From Ampullaceana balthica (lineage: Eukaryota > Mollusca > Gastropoda > Lymnaeidae), in the NCBI GenBank assembly GCA_944989445.1, contig CALYLW010000326.1, positions 45,001 through 109,000 on the forward strand: 64,000 nt of DNA, read 5' to 3'. The position numbers were made by a program, and so were the translations under genes. Below are positions 1 to 11,403 of this stretch, one piece after another. A model generated the notes under the pieces. The model had not been told where the DNA came from. It saw only the letters and a list, made by a program, of their open reading frames with translations, and made no database searches. Position 1 is the stretch's first letter; every line of letters starts with the position of its first letter.

Positions 1-137
1 GGGTGGCAAAAGTGCTGAGCTCAGTTAGGTTTGAAAGAAAGCCAAATTTCTCATGGATGTATTTATATGCACCTAACCAATGTTTAAGGGCTTAAGAAAG
101 TTTGTCAATGATTACCAGAAATACCTCAATCTTGAAT

Positions 138-845
138 TTTTTATCTTATCTTATCTTATCTGTTTACAGACGCTCCTTCTATACAGAAGATTATTGCGTC
201 CTACGCTTATCTCTGGTTTGTGTTTAGTCCTGCATTTTTATTAGAGATTTAAATGTTGATAAAGTGTTGGTTTTCCTGGATTCTTCAGGCAACCCATTCC
301 ACTCCCGAATTCCGGACGGGAAGAAGGAAAACTTGTATGTGTTTGTTCTTGCATACGGAATAAGAAAGGTGTTTTTATCCTTCTGTCTATCTGAGGGTTG
401 TATTAATTTATCTTTGTGTTGTATTTCTAAATTAGAATTAATTGCTTTATGTACGATTACTACTTTGCTTTTGGTTCTTCTATCCTCTAGTGTTTCAAGG
501 TTTAATAATTTAACTAATGGTGTTATTCTTGTTAGTTTTGGATATTGTCCAGTAATGAATCTGGCAGCTCTTTTTTTTAATTTGTTCTAGTTTATCAATG
601 TTTTCTTTGGTGGATGGGTCCCATACAGAAGATGCATATTCTAGTACAGGTCTCACCAAAGTGAGGTAGCATTTTAGTTTTATATCTCTATTACATTTGT
701 TAAAGTTTCTTTTTATAAAGCCTAAGGTTTTGTTTGATTTTTTAATAACTTCATTGACATGGGGATTTTTTTTCGCCAGGAGAATACTGTTTTGTTGATG
801 TCCCTTTATCAAACTGACGCTTTCTTTTTTGTTTGATATTATTGA
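138..845 (-). mobile_element. 3' end of a CR1/Rex1/Jockey-type LINE (dead)
   Basis: Read on the minus strand, this is the C-terminal part of a LINE reverse transcriptase. Positions 812-600 give KTLGFIKRN followed by LVRPVLEYASSVWDPSTKEN, a conserved block of this group. A single-base slip in an A run near 590 breaks the frame; the other frame continues with RAARFITGQY and then PSGIREWNGLPEES near 280-330. The minus-strand 3' end carries a short GATAA repeat (about 139-162), typical of LINE tails. The 5' part (endonuclease and RT core) is missing. Clade assignment is from family knowledge and is approximate. Confidence 0.75.
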
Positions 846-879
846 AGATTGTTTACACTGTTTTTACCATGGACTGTTC

Positions 880-1545
880 CTTTCCTTTGTCTTCATAGGA
901 ATAAAATTAAGAATGCTTTTTTTTAACAAACTCAATGAGAGACTTCCTTTCTAAAATTGTTTCCCAAATTGCAATTAAAGTAGCGACTTCTAGTTGTTCA
1001 ATTTCCTTTAGAAATCCTTCTTCTTCAAGTCGGCAGTCACGTGGCTGATTTTCACTCGTTGCTAATTCTTCCAGTGCTGCGATATTCTCATGGTATGAGC
1101 TATTAACAGACCTTACAGCATAATGTCAGGCTGACCATCTTGTGTCAGACAAGGCTTTGCTAGTATGTATCAATTTCATATGTTTTTGAAGTACCTGTCA
1201 ACGATCAGTAGATGCAACAAGTCGGGTATAAAGATTTTGCAGAAGACAAAAAAATCTGACCGCAGTAGGACAACCTGCTGCTCTTTTCTCAACCAAATTA
1301 AAGGAATGAGCTGTGCACGGCACATATTGAGCTACAATGCAATTCTTACGAAGAATAGCCTGGTTTCCGTTATACTTCCTACTCATTTGCAGCATTGTCG
1401 TATGACTGTCCAAGGCATTTTCAGGGATTCGTACAAACATAATGGCCTGCATCTTTATTATAAAATATAATTCATAAAAAGTTTGGGGGCCCTTAAATTA
1501 TTGGGGGCTTTAGCCCGTTCAGCACCCCCCTTTTAATCCGCCATA
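880..1545 (-). pseudogene. ZMYM1-like hAT transposase fragment
   Basis: The minus strand from about 1455 to 900 encodes a stretch resembling the middle of hAT transposases annotated as zinc-finger MYM-type 1-like: VAQYVPCTAHSFNLVEKRAA, then RLVASTDR, SKALSDTRWSA and later IAIWETILERKSLIEFV. Two in-frame stops (a TGA where TGG is expected after STDR, and another after TRWSA) show it is dead. Positions 1480-1545 are rich in GGGGGCCC-type sequence and look like the element's terminal region. No N-terminal zinc finger or C-terminal dimerisation domain is visible. Confidence 0.65.
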
Positions 1546-1938
1546 GGGGGAGGGGTCCACGCATCTGTGACGATGTGGTACGAGAAGGGAGGTGTTTAAG
1601 AAATGTGACGTCACATCAAAAACGCGAAACTTTAATTAAAAGTTCCACTTAAATATTTGATTGTTTACCATTTATTTAATTACGTTTTCAATGACTTTAC
1701 GTGTGTTACGATATTACAGTGCAGACTTACCTTAAATACATATTTAAATGACAAAAAATAATTTGCAACATGCTAATTTTTATTGAGAAAATACGGCTTG
1801 GGGGAGGGGTGTCAAAGTTTTGTGACGTCATATTGTAAAAAAGGGGTGGGGTCTAAGTTTTTGTGACAAAGTATGACGCTGGGGTAGGGTGGGGTAAAAA
1901 TCGGCAACCTCGCGTGACGTCATTTATGGACGGCCCCT
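1546..1938. mobile_element. TIR element, copy 1 (left end lost)
   Basis: The right end reads GACGTCATTTATGGACGGCC, the same terminus as both ends of the element at 9083-9520. Internal G-rich blocks with TGTGACGTCA also match that copy. The left end runs directly into the hAT fragment and lacks the terminal repeat. It encodes no protein. Confidence 0.6.
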
Positions 1939-1950
1939 TCAGTCGTGAAG

Positions 1951-2002
1951 GGGTGACACCATGAGCTACCGCCCCGGGTGACACCAACCCTAGTGACGCC
2001 CC
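1951..2002. mobile_element. End of a GGCGTCACTAGGGT-type element
   Basis: The reverse complement starts CAGGGGCGTCACTAGGGT and continues through GGTAGCTCATGGTGTCACC. The same sequence begins the element at 49533. Only this terminus is present; the TATG array starts immediately after it. Confidence 0.5.
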
Positions 2003-2999
2003 TGTATGTATGTATGTATGTATGTATGTATGTATGTATGTATGTATGTATGTATGTATGTATGTATGTATGTATGTATGTATGTATGTATGTATGTATG
2101 TATGTATGTATGTATGTATGTATGTATGTATGTATGTATGTATGTATGTATGTATGTATGTATGTATGTATGTATGTATGTATGTATGTATGTATGTATG
2201 TATGTATGTATGTATGTATGTATGTATGTATGTATGTATGTATGTATGTATGGATGTATGTATGTATGTATGTATGTATGTATGTATGTATGTATGTATG
2301 TATGTATGTATGTATGTATGTATGTATGTATGTATGTATGTATGTATGTATGTATGTATGTATGTATGTATGTATGTATGTATGTATGTATGTTATGTAT
2401 GTATGTATGTATGTATGTATGTATGTATGTATGAGTATGTATGTATGTATGTATGTATGTATGTATGTATGTATGTATGTATGTATGTAGTATGTATGTA
2501 TGTATGTATGTATGTATGTATGTATGTATGTATGTATGTATGTATGTATGTATGTATGTATGTATGTATGTATGTATGTATGTATGTATGTATGTATGTA
2601 TGTATGTATGTATGTATGTATGTATGTATGTATGTATGTATGTATGTATGTATGTATGTATGTATGTATGTATGTATGTATGTATGTATGTATGTATGTA
2701 TGTATGTATGTATGTATGTATGTATGTATGTATTATGTATGTAGTATGTATGTATGTATGTATGTATGTATGTATGTATGTATGTATGTATGTATGTATG
2801 TATGTATGTATGTATGTATGTATGTATGTATGTATGTATGTATGTATGTATGTATGTATGTATGTATGTATGTATGTATGTATGTATGTATGTATGTATG
2901 TATGTATGTATGTATGTATGTATGTATGTATGTATGTATGTATGTATGTATGTATGTATGTATGTATGGTATGTATGGTTGTATGGAGTTGGTGTATGT
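2003..2999. repeat. (TATG)n microsatellite, about 1 kb
   Basis: Nearly perfect 4-bp tandem repeat, about 250 units, with a few slips (near 2252, 2392, 2433, 2490 and 2732). Long apparent reading frames across it, of MYVC type on + and HTYI type on -, are products of the repeat and not genes. Confidence 0.98.
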
Positions 3000-4137
3000 A
3001 TGGGTAGTGTATGGTATGTAGGGTGGTTGTAGGGTGTGGAGGTATGTATGGTGTGTTGGTTGGTGTTGTGGTGTGGTTGTGTGGATGGGATGTTTGGTGT
3101 GTGGTTGGGTGGTATGTTGGTGTTGGTGGGTTGGTGTGGTTTGGATGTTGGGTAGGGTGGGTGGTGGGATGGTTGTGGGTGGTGGTGTTGGGGTTGGGTG
3201 GGTTGTGTTGGTGGGTGGGTTGGGGGGTGGGTTGGTGTGGTGGGTGGGTGGGTGGGTTGGGTGGGTGGGGTTGGTGGGTGGGTTGGGTGGTGGTGTTGGT
3301 AGGGTGGTTGGGTGTGGTGTGGGGTGGGTTGGGTGGGGTTGGGTGGGTGGGTGGTGGGTGGGTGGGTGGGTTGGGTGGGTGGGTGGTTGGGTGGGTTGGG
3401 TGGGTGGGTGGTGGGTGGTGTGGGTGGGTGGGTGGGTGGGTTGGGTGTGGTGGGGTGGGTGGGGGTGTGGTGGGTGTGGGGTGGTGTGGTGGGGTGGGTT
3501 GTGGGGGTGGTGGGTGGGTGTGGGTGTTGGTGGGTGTGGGTGTGGTGGGTGGGGTGGTGTGGGGTGGTGTTGGTGGGGTGTGGGGGTGGTGTGGGGTGTT
3601 GTGGTGGGGTGTGGTGGGGTGGTGTGGGGTGGGTGGTGGGGTGGGTGGGTGGTGGGGTGGGGGGGTGTGTGGTGGGGGTGTGGGTGTGGGGTGGTGGGGT
3701 TGGTGGGTGTGGGTGGGGGTGTGGTGTGGGTGGGTGGTGGGGGGTGGTGGTGGGGTGTGTGGGGGGTGGTGGTGTGTGGGTGGTGGTGTGGTGGGGGTGG
3801 GTGGGGTGGTGGGTGGTGTGGTGGGGTGGGTGTGGGGGTGGGTGGTGGGTGGGTGGGGTTGTGGGTGTGGGGTGGTGTGGGGGTGGGGTGGGGGGTGGGT
3901 GTGGGGTGGGGGTGGGTGTGGTGGTGGGTGTGGGTGGTGTGGTGTGGTTGTGGTGGTTGGTTGGTGGGTGGGTGGTTGGGTGGGTAGGTGGGGGTGTGGG
4001 TGTGTGTGGTGGTAGTGTTGTTGTTGTGGGTGGTGGTGTGTGGGTGGTATGGTGTGGTTGTGTTGTTGTTGGTGGTGTTGTGGTGTGTTGTGGTTGAGTG
4101 AGGTGGTAGGTTGTTGGTGTGATGAGGTGTTGGTGTG
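3000..4137. repeat. G/T-only tract with (GGGT)n blocks
   Basis: About 1.1 kb of almost only G and T on the + strand, with scattered A and no C. GGGT and GGTG units recur with many runs of three or more G, giving dense G-quadruplex-type motifs. The 4-bp rhythm of the flanking TATG arrays partly persists, so this may be a diverged array. The Gly/Val/Trp-rich frames on + and Pro/His/Thr-rich frame on - are not credible proteins. Confidence 0.95.
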
Positions 4138-4262
4138 ATGTATGATGTATGTATGTATGTATGTATGTATGTATGTATGTATGTATGTATGTATGTATGT
4201 ATGTATGTATGTATGTATGTATGTATGTATGTATGTATGTATGTATGTATGTATGTATGTAT
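4138..4262. repeat. (TATG)n microsatellite, right flank
   Basis: About 30 further TATG units in the same orientation as the 2003-2999 array. The first C on the + strand after 2002 is at 4265. Confidence 0.97.
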
Positions 4263-4384
4263 ATCCGTTATAGTTGACTAAACCATTCATCCGATCGCCA
4301 TGAAACTTTTAGAGACTTTTAAGTACGCTCCTGGTATGGTCACTGGCACGTTTTTTTTTGTGCAAAATTTAACACTCATGGGGC

Positions 4385-5430
4385 GCCGGGGGCCCATATT
4401 ATGATTTTTTTCTTATATGAGCTATATAAAAATTACTTTAAGCGTTAGCTATTTGGTAAATTGATGGATCTTAACCAAACTTTGTATATAACAACTTGGG
4501 AGCCAATATTAAAATACTATATGGCCCTTATTTCCTAATGTCCATTTTTTCGGGGCCGAGGGCCCAAAATATCTTTTTTCATAAAAGTTTAAGATTTTAT
4601 TCCCCATTCAAGTATTAAAGATCTTGATAAATATAGAATAATAGATCCATTATGAAATTGATTGAAATAAACAGGTGTTTTGAACTTGACATCTTGCACT
4701 AATTGTGCCCTGGGGCCCTTAATGTCATTTTTTGTTGTTGCTTATATGAGCTATATAAAAATTAGTTTATGCGATAGATACCGAGAAAATGCATGGATCT
4801 TAACCAAACTTTGTATATAAAAACTTGGTAGCCCATATTTAAATAAAAAAGGGCACTACACTTCTAATGTCCAATTGTTCAGGGCTAGGGGCCCCAAATG
4901 TTTTTTTTCGAATATTTGTGAGATATTTGCAATTTTATTTTTAACGATATTGAGAAATATATCCATTATGAACCTGAAATTAAAAGAACAGGTTTTCAAA
5001 ATGTACTTCTTAAACCGAATGGGCCGGGGGCCCCTTAATGTATTTTCCTTATATTAGCTATATAAAAATTAGTTTAAGTGTTAGATAATGAGAAAATAAT
5101 TGGATTTTGACTATTTTTGACTAAACTTGGTGTATAAAAACTATATTAATTTACTATAGAGCACTGAACTCCTAAAGTTTATTTCTTCTGGTCTGGGGGC
5201 CCTAAATGTGTTTTTTTTTACTAATATTGTATTCCCCATTCAATTTTACATGATATTGAGAAATATAGATAAATATATTTGTTCTCAAATTGATTGAAAT
5301 GAACAGATTTTCGAACGCCATATGTTAAACTGATGGGCCTGGTGACCCTTTCTGTAATTTCTTTTTTATCTATATTTATTCCTTTTTTACTGAGATCGTA
5401 ACGCACGACACGTCTGCTAGCATATATATA
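4385..5430. repeat. Tandem repeat, 310-330 bp unit, three copies
   Basis: The block CTTATATGAGCTATATAAAA recurs at about 4413 and 4740, and as a variant near 5049. Each is preceded by a GGGGCCC-rich stretch and followed by CTTAACCAAACTTTGTATAT or a decayed form of it. The reverse complement of the GGGGGCCC plus ATATGAGCTATATAAAA segment also occurs in each Helitron-like unit at 52390-54963, so the families are related. No coding capacity is apparent. Confidence 0.75.
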
Positions 5431-5757
5431 AAATCAAGGTCTTAACTTAATTTTTTTTTAACCTTTCTTAATATATCTATATTTTATTTCTGGCACATGC
5501 AGTGCCCATTAAATCTTCATCTAATGGAACTTCACATGAAGAATCGGCTTTAAAATAGGAAGAACAAAGCAAACGTAAAAGAATTTAATGAAAATCATAA
5601 GACTTACAAATGTCCGTTATAGCTTCTTAAAAAAATTAAAACACATCTCGCTTTAGAGCATTTTAATAAGCACGCTCGTGTGCTTTCTTACGTTGCAAAA
5701 AGTAATTTTAACGTGTTATACAAGGTTTTAGCAATTAAACGCCGACAATGATACCTA
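5431..5757. other. Unassigned AT-rich sequence
   Basis: No gene, RNA or clear repeat seen. It lies between the 310-bp tandem repeat and the 32-bp minisatellite. Confidence 0.6.
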
Positions 5758-6415
5758 TAATGAACCATTTAACTCTGACAAATCTTCCCAAAATTAACCA
5801 TTTAACTCTGTCAAATGTTCACAAATGAACCATTTAACTCTGTCAAATGTTCACAAATGAACCATTTAACTCTGTCAAATGTTCACAAATGAACCATTTA
5901 ACTCTGTCAAATGTTCACAAATGAACCATTTAACTCTGTCAAATGTTCACAAATGAACCATTTAACTCTGTCAAATGTTCACAAATGAACCATTTAACTC
6001 TGTCAAATGTTCACAAATGAACCATTTAACTCTGTCAAATGTTCACAAATGAACCATTTAACTCTGTCAAATGTTCCTAAAATTGATCAATTAACTCTGT
6101 CAAATGTTCACAAATGAACCATTTAACTCTGTCAAATGTTCACAAATGAACCATTTAACTCTGTCAAATGTTCACAAATGAACCATTTAACTCTGTCAAA
6201 TGTTCCTAAAATTAATCAATTAACTCTGTCAAATGTTCCTAAACTGAACCATTTAACTCTGTCAAATGTTACTAAAATGAAACATTTAACTCTGTCAAAT
6301 GTTCTTAAAATTTATCAATTAACACTGCCAAATGTTCCTAAAACTAATTATTTAACTCTGTCAAATGTTCCTAAAATTAATTATAATTTAACTCTGTCAA
6401 ATTTTGCTTAAAATT
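5758..6415. repeat. 32-bp minisatellite, about 20 copies
   Basis: The unit core is AACCATTTAACTCTGTCAAA followed by TGTTCACAAATG. Copies from about 5815 to 6060 are almost identical; copies at both edges diverge (CCTAAAATTAATCAATT variants). Confidence 0.95.
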
Positions 6416-9082
6416 TTAAACAACCAACACCGTCCGGTGCTAATTAACATTTTAAATTTTAACACGTGCCTACACCATGGCTTAGCTTTAAAAAAAATTT
6501 CCTAACTGCTTAAGGAAAGTCAATAAATAAATTTCAGCTGAAGTTGGGATGACCTTAAGTAAGAGACCAAAATGAATTAACGAATGTCTTTGCCCTGACT
6601 TAACAGTGCAAATTTTAGAGGCCTTAATGGTGGATAATTTAAGAAATGCTGAGTAGTGTTTTATAAAACAAAGAATTTGAATGCAGGGGATCTCAACATT
6701 TGTAAATGCAGTGGCGTGGCTAGGGGGGCGGTGGGGGCGGTCCGCCCCGGGCGGCACTCATTAATTAATCGTTAATTTCGATTAAAGCCAAAATTTAAAA
6801 TTTAAGATGTCATAAAAGTAACACTTATTAGACGTTATTGTTGAAAATCTAAATAGCACAGGAATATCGCCTTTATATTTATATGTCATCTGTCATCTTT
6901 TAACCAACTACGCAAAAAGACAAGTGTGTTGACATTATTTGGTTCAAGTGATGAGCGGGTCTAATTGACAATATAACTTATTATAACCAGCCGAGCTGAA
7001 CAATCATTCACATGAAACGGGTGTTACTAAGACTTGTATGCACAAAACGGTCTTGACAAGGAATGACATTATCAGATATCGGTTTTCATTAAGTTTCCAC
7101 CATTGTAGTTTGTAGAGGGTTAATGGATTCAGGAACTTTCATCTCCATTTTATAACGCAGTAATTCATCAGAAAACCTGTCTTCATTTGCTGTCTCTGAG
7201 TCAGACTCCATTGCTGCCATTAGTTTCATACGCTTTTCATTTGGTTTGATAAGTAGGCGAAGTGTTAGAATCATGGTAGGCAAACTTTATCAACATTTTG
7301 AACATTCCCGTCAGTCAATAGTTTAAAACCAAAATGTTCGAGCAATCGTCGGGAAATTTGTTATTTATCAGCTGCTAATTATTTATTTTTATAACTTTTT
7401 GACCTCCATTAATTTGTAAGTGATGGGTCGATTAATCGATACAAAATAATTTAATATTTAAAAATTGTTAACGATTAATCGAGAAATTAATCGTTAATTT
7501 CCGCAGCTCTAAGATAAATATATAACGTTTGAGAAAACGTGAAGAATGACAAGACCAAACAGCAATAATACAAGGACGTCGTTGTACTTTTTCTCGGGGA
7601 CGTCCATCTGGTGGGCACACAATCTGCTGTAAGGATTTTTTTTCGATGTTTCCAACAGTTCAGTTAAATTGCTGAATTTTTAATTTATTTTTTTCATGAC
7701 AGTTTTTATAAATTTCTTTTAATAGAGACTGTGATTCGTTTGGTTTATTTAATCAACATACATAATTTGCAATGTATGTCACGTCCCGTTTGTCCTGTCC
7801 GTGACGCTACTAATTTTAGAAAGCAGCGCGCCAAATTACTGCACCAAAAAATAACTCTTTTCGAACGTTCTACTTACAATTATGCAATATGAAAATAAAT
7901 GAATAAAATAAAAATAAATGAATAAAATAAAAATAAATTAAATAAATGAAAGTTCTGTATTACATTATTTTTTATTCTGATGTGTATTTTTTCAAAATAA
8001 ATAGATTTCAGCTGAAATGTATTTATTTTTTAAAACGTCCGCCATTTTTAACGGGTAATACAATAGTAAAATATAACTAAGAATACTTTCAAAAATAATT
8101 TCATAAATTGAAAAAATAAAACGAACATTAAACAGCAAACGGGGAAAAAAGGCGGCGTTTAAAAATTAAAAATTAAAACATAAAAACAATTACCATAAAA
8201 TCTATTTGGTTTAAGTCAACCCTTCCCACGTTTAGACAAAACTCTCTGAGGGAAATTCTCATTAGTATGTGATTGACTGCTGACACAATGAGGTTACAGC
8301 ATTGATGAAACGAGTTGTTTAAAAAAGTCAATAATTAATTACTGAACTAATGTGGGTTTTTGTTTTGAAGCAGCAAGGGAAAATAGCACTTTGAACAAGT
8401 TCCAAAGTCCGCATTGAAATATTCCTCTAGTGACGTTTAGAGGGCTTATTACTTTAGACTCGGGCCGGTTTGAGTCAATTAGAATTTGAACATATTTGGT
8501 TATGGAGTAAATAATTTCTACGTCATCCACCTTTTGTCCATGGGGAGCAATTCTGCTAAGGAATTGCCAAATTATGACAATGAATTTACCCTTATTTTTT
8601 ATGAAACATTATCTTCTTCTTTTATTTCTGTGTTTATTGTTGTATGTAAATATAACACGTATTTAATGTTTTAGCGAAACAATTTCCTCGCTAGTTTATG
8701 GGATCAGTTTTCATCAACAAATAAAGAGTAACACTGCATAATATGATTTTTTTTAAAATATTTAATGGAAGGGTTTTTAATGTGAAGGCCATCCCTTATT
8801 TTATAAATTATGATAATCATAAAGTTTAAGGTAAAGGTCATCATGCTGACATAACTTATGATTATCTGATCGAAGAACCGTTGATTAAATTGAAGGTTTC
8901 ATCTTGAAACCACTATATTTCACCTTTCAAACCTGAACATAATCTCTTTAAACATTAATAAATCGTCTGGCCACACAATATATTCTTCAAACCTAGATAT
9001 ATTATCTTAAAAACGTAACACATTTAATGATTTTAAAAAATTACACATTTCATGGCTATTTCAACTTGCAGTTTAATTAACT
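6416..9082. other. Long intergenic stretch without a gene
   Basis: No supported exon. At about 6708-6760 a GC-rich segment (GGCGTGGCTAGG and GGCGGTCCGCCCCGGGCGGC) looks like the terminus of a DNA transposon. At 7420-7510 there are AT-rich palindromic ATTAATCG blocks that resemble a small hAT remnant. At 7880-7945 there is an AATAAA/AAATG-rich simple repeat. Open frames here are short and unlike known proteins. Confidence 0.55.
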
Positions 9083-9520
9083 GGGGGGCCGTCCATAAAT
9101 GACGTCACGCGATTTTGACCGATTTTCAACCCCCCATCCCCCTCATCACACTTCGTCACAAAAACTTAGACCAAAAAAAAATTAATAATCCTATATGACG
9201 TCACAAAGCTGTGACACCCCCCTCCCTTAAAAGCGGTATTTTCTATTTGAAAATGAGCATGTTTCAAATCACTTTATTGTCATTTTAGTATATATTTAAT
9301 GTAAGGCTGCACTCTAACAGCGTAACATGCGTGAATCCATGTAAAACATACTAAAATAAATAGTATGAAATCGAATCTTGAAGTGAAACTTTGTTTTAAA
9401 GTAGCTTTTTTTGACGTGAGGTCACAATTCTTAAACTCCCCCCCTCCCCTCGTCAGACATCGTCACAAATGTGGGGATCCCCCTCCGCCCTAGGTGCGTG
9501 ACGGCATTTATGGACGGCCC
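9083..9520. mobile_element. Non-autonomous TIR element, copy 2
   Basis: The ends are inverted copies: GGGCCGTCCATAAATGACGT on the left and GACGGCATTTATGGACGGCCC on the right with one change inside. Length is about 435 bp with no coding capacity. The copy at 1546-1938 shares the right end and the internal TGACGTCA blocks. I could not read a target duplication with confidence. Confidence 0.8.
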
Positions 9521-9993
9521 TTTGCCCAAAATGCCTGGTTCCTTGGTTTTAAAATTGAAAACGACTTGGTATAGTGTATTTACAGCCCTCTTTCCTGGTA
9601 ATACATTATGTTTGAAGTTTGTCTTTAAGAAATCGAATTTTTTTTAATGTAAATTAGGGAACAAAACGTTATTGTTGTGTAAGGGACAGCACACTATTGC
9701 TTTTCTATTTGAGCAAGTGGCATCACCCTATTGTTGCTATAGTTCTGTAATGGACACGACCTATTGTTGTTATAGTAATGTAAGGGGGGGGGTGAATTGG
9801 GGGAGAAAAAAAAAGGGGGGGGGAGAAGTTGCAGACTCGTGGTTGCAATAAAATTGTCAATCCAATCCCGTCAATATAAAGCTAATGACTAAATATCGGG
9901 GTCTAAATTAAATTCTGTTAGAAACACTGTGGAAAAACACAGATGTTCATTGTTTAGGGGACGGGTGCGGTGGGTGACGCAAGGCCCAGTGGG

Positions 9994-10043
9994 TATATAT
10001 GGTCAGTTAGCCGTCCTCTCTGCACGTCCAAGTCCAAGTAGAG
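9994..10043 (+). promoter_or_regulatory. Candidate TATA promoter and non-coding first exon of the FAS1 gene
   Basis: A TATATAT box at 9994-10000 lies about 45 bp upstream of a consensus donor (GAG then GTAAGT, from 10044). A good acceptor (a T-rich tract then CCACAG) at 11378 leads into the exon with the start codon at 11404. This would make a 5'UTR exon ending at 10043 spliced to 11379. It is inferred from signals alone. Confidence 0.35.
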
Positions 10044-11403
10044 GTAAGTCGATGGTCATCGTTTCTGAAATTTATTTCTCCGATATCGAGGGTGACACAT
10101 TTGATTGTTTACTTACATGTGTGCGGTAAAGTTTACAATGCAGATTTGTAAACTGTTACTTTTATATTGTACAAGCTGACGTACTCGGGTTCTATGGGGC
10201 TTATATCAAATTGTTAGTGAGTTGTAACAGTACACATAAAAGCAAATGACAAGTTAAGATATCAATTTTTATAGTTTTAAATGCTGTATTGATAATAACT
10301 TATTATCAAATTGACCCTGGACACAGCCATTTAAGAGTAATCTTATTTCAAAAAAAGTATTCACGTAAGCAAAAATATGTGGCCATATACTATGGATGTA
10401 AGATAGTATCGCTGGTTCAGCTCAGTTCCAAGAGGTATTCCAAGTTAAAGGCTGGATTAAAATTATTCAGATAAATTTTTAAAAAGTTTAAATTCCTCAC
10501 GTTAAAATCAAATTTTTGAAAGATGTTGCTATTTGACTTTTCCCAATTCCCTACTCACCACACTACAAAAAAAAGGCGGGGGTGTTGAGCAAATTTTGTT
10601 TTAGAATGCATAATAACGATAATTTATTTGTAAAGAAGCCCCCCCCCTTCCCCTCCAAATTAAATGAATTAATGATAAAGATAAAATTATTGAAAGCGCA
10701 AGCTTTTTTTTTAATTTTTAAATCAACATTAAAAATAAATATGTTTAAAGCATTTTTTGTTTATAAGGGGACTCTTTTTAGAGACCAGGTTCAATATTAT
10801 AGTACTTAATTTTATGATGATTGGCTGATCAAACATTCTGCTAACGATTTCGTTATTTTCAATTCCATTGGCACTTTTTTTTTCAGCAGTATGTTTGCTA
10901 ATTTCAGTTTAAAAACGTAGTAAAAAAACTGTAGCCAGTAATGGAGAAATTTTTTTCTCGGAATTTCTCCCTGTTAAAAGACTATCACGTATGACTATAG
11001 GCATATGAAAGAAAAACTTTTAAAAAATGGGGGGGGGGCGAGCATTTTCTATCTATAGGGAGGGAGGAATTTTAAGTCATACGATACATATCTTCAGGAA
11101 CGTTGAAATTATTTTCAGCACTTGTGACACTCATCTGGTGTAGGTCACTGCTGTCAAAACCAAAATATTACAGTACCCTTGTTGTTGTTTTTTTCTGTAT
11201 AAACAACAATGCTTATATATACAACAATGCCTATCACACATTTTGTTAAATCTAATTCCCAAAAAACCTCAATATTACTTCTTAGTAGAAGTAATGTTCC
11301 CATTGCTGTTCAGACTTGCTCTATTCATCGTTATGTTGAATGTCAATGAAAAGGGAGACCATTTTACTTTTTCCACAGTTACATCAAAGTTAGACAACTC
11401 ACC

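Noticed and set aside
1978..4290. Long open frames (MYVC repeats, HTYI repeats, Gly/Val/Trp-rich and Pro/His/Thr-rich)
   Set aside because: They are direct translations of the TATG and GGGT arrays, lack splice or conserved features, and occur in several frames at once.
5758..6415. CRISPR-like array
   Set aside because: The 32-bp units are contiguous and have no variable spacers.
6488..6757. Small minus-strand protein beginning MPPGADRPHRPPSHAT
   Set aside because: The start lies in the GC-rich terminus of a DNA transposon; such frames are often mis-annotated, and the rest has no similarity I recognise.
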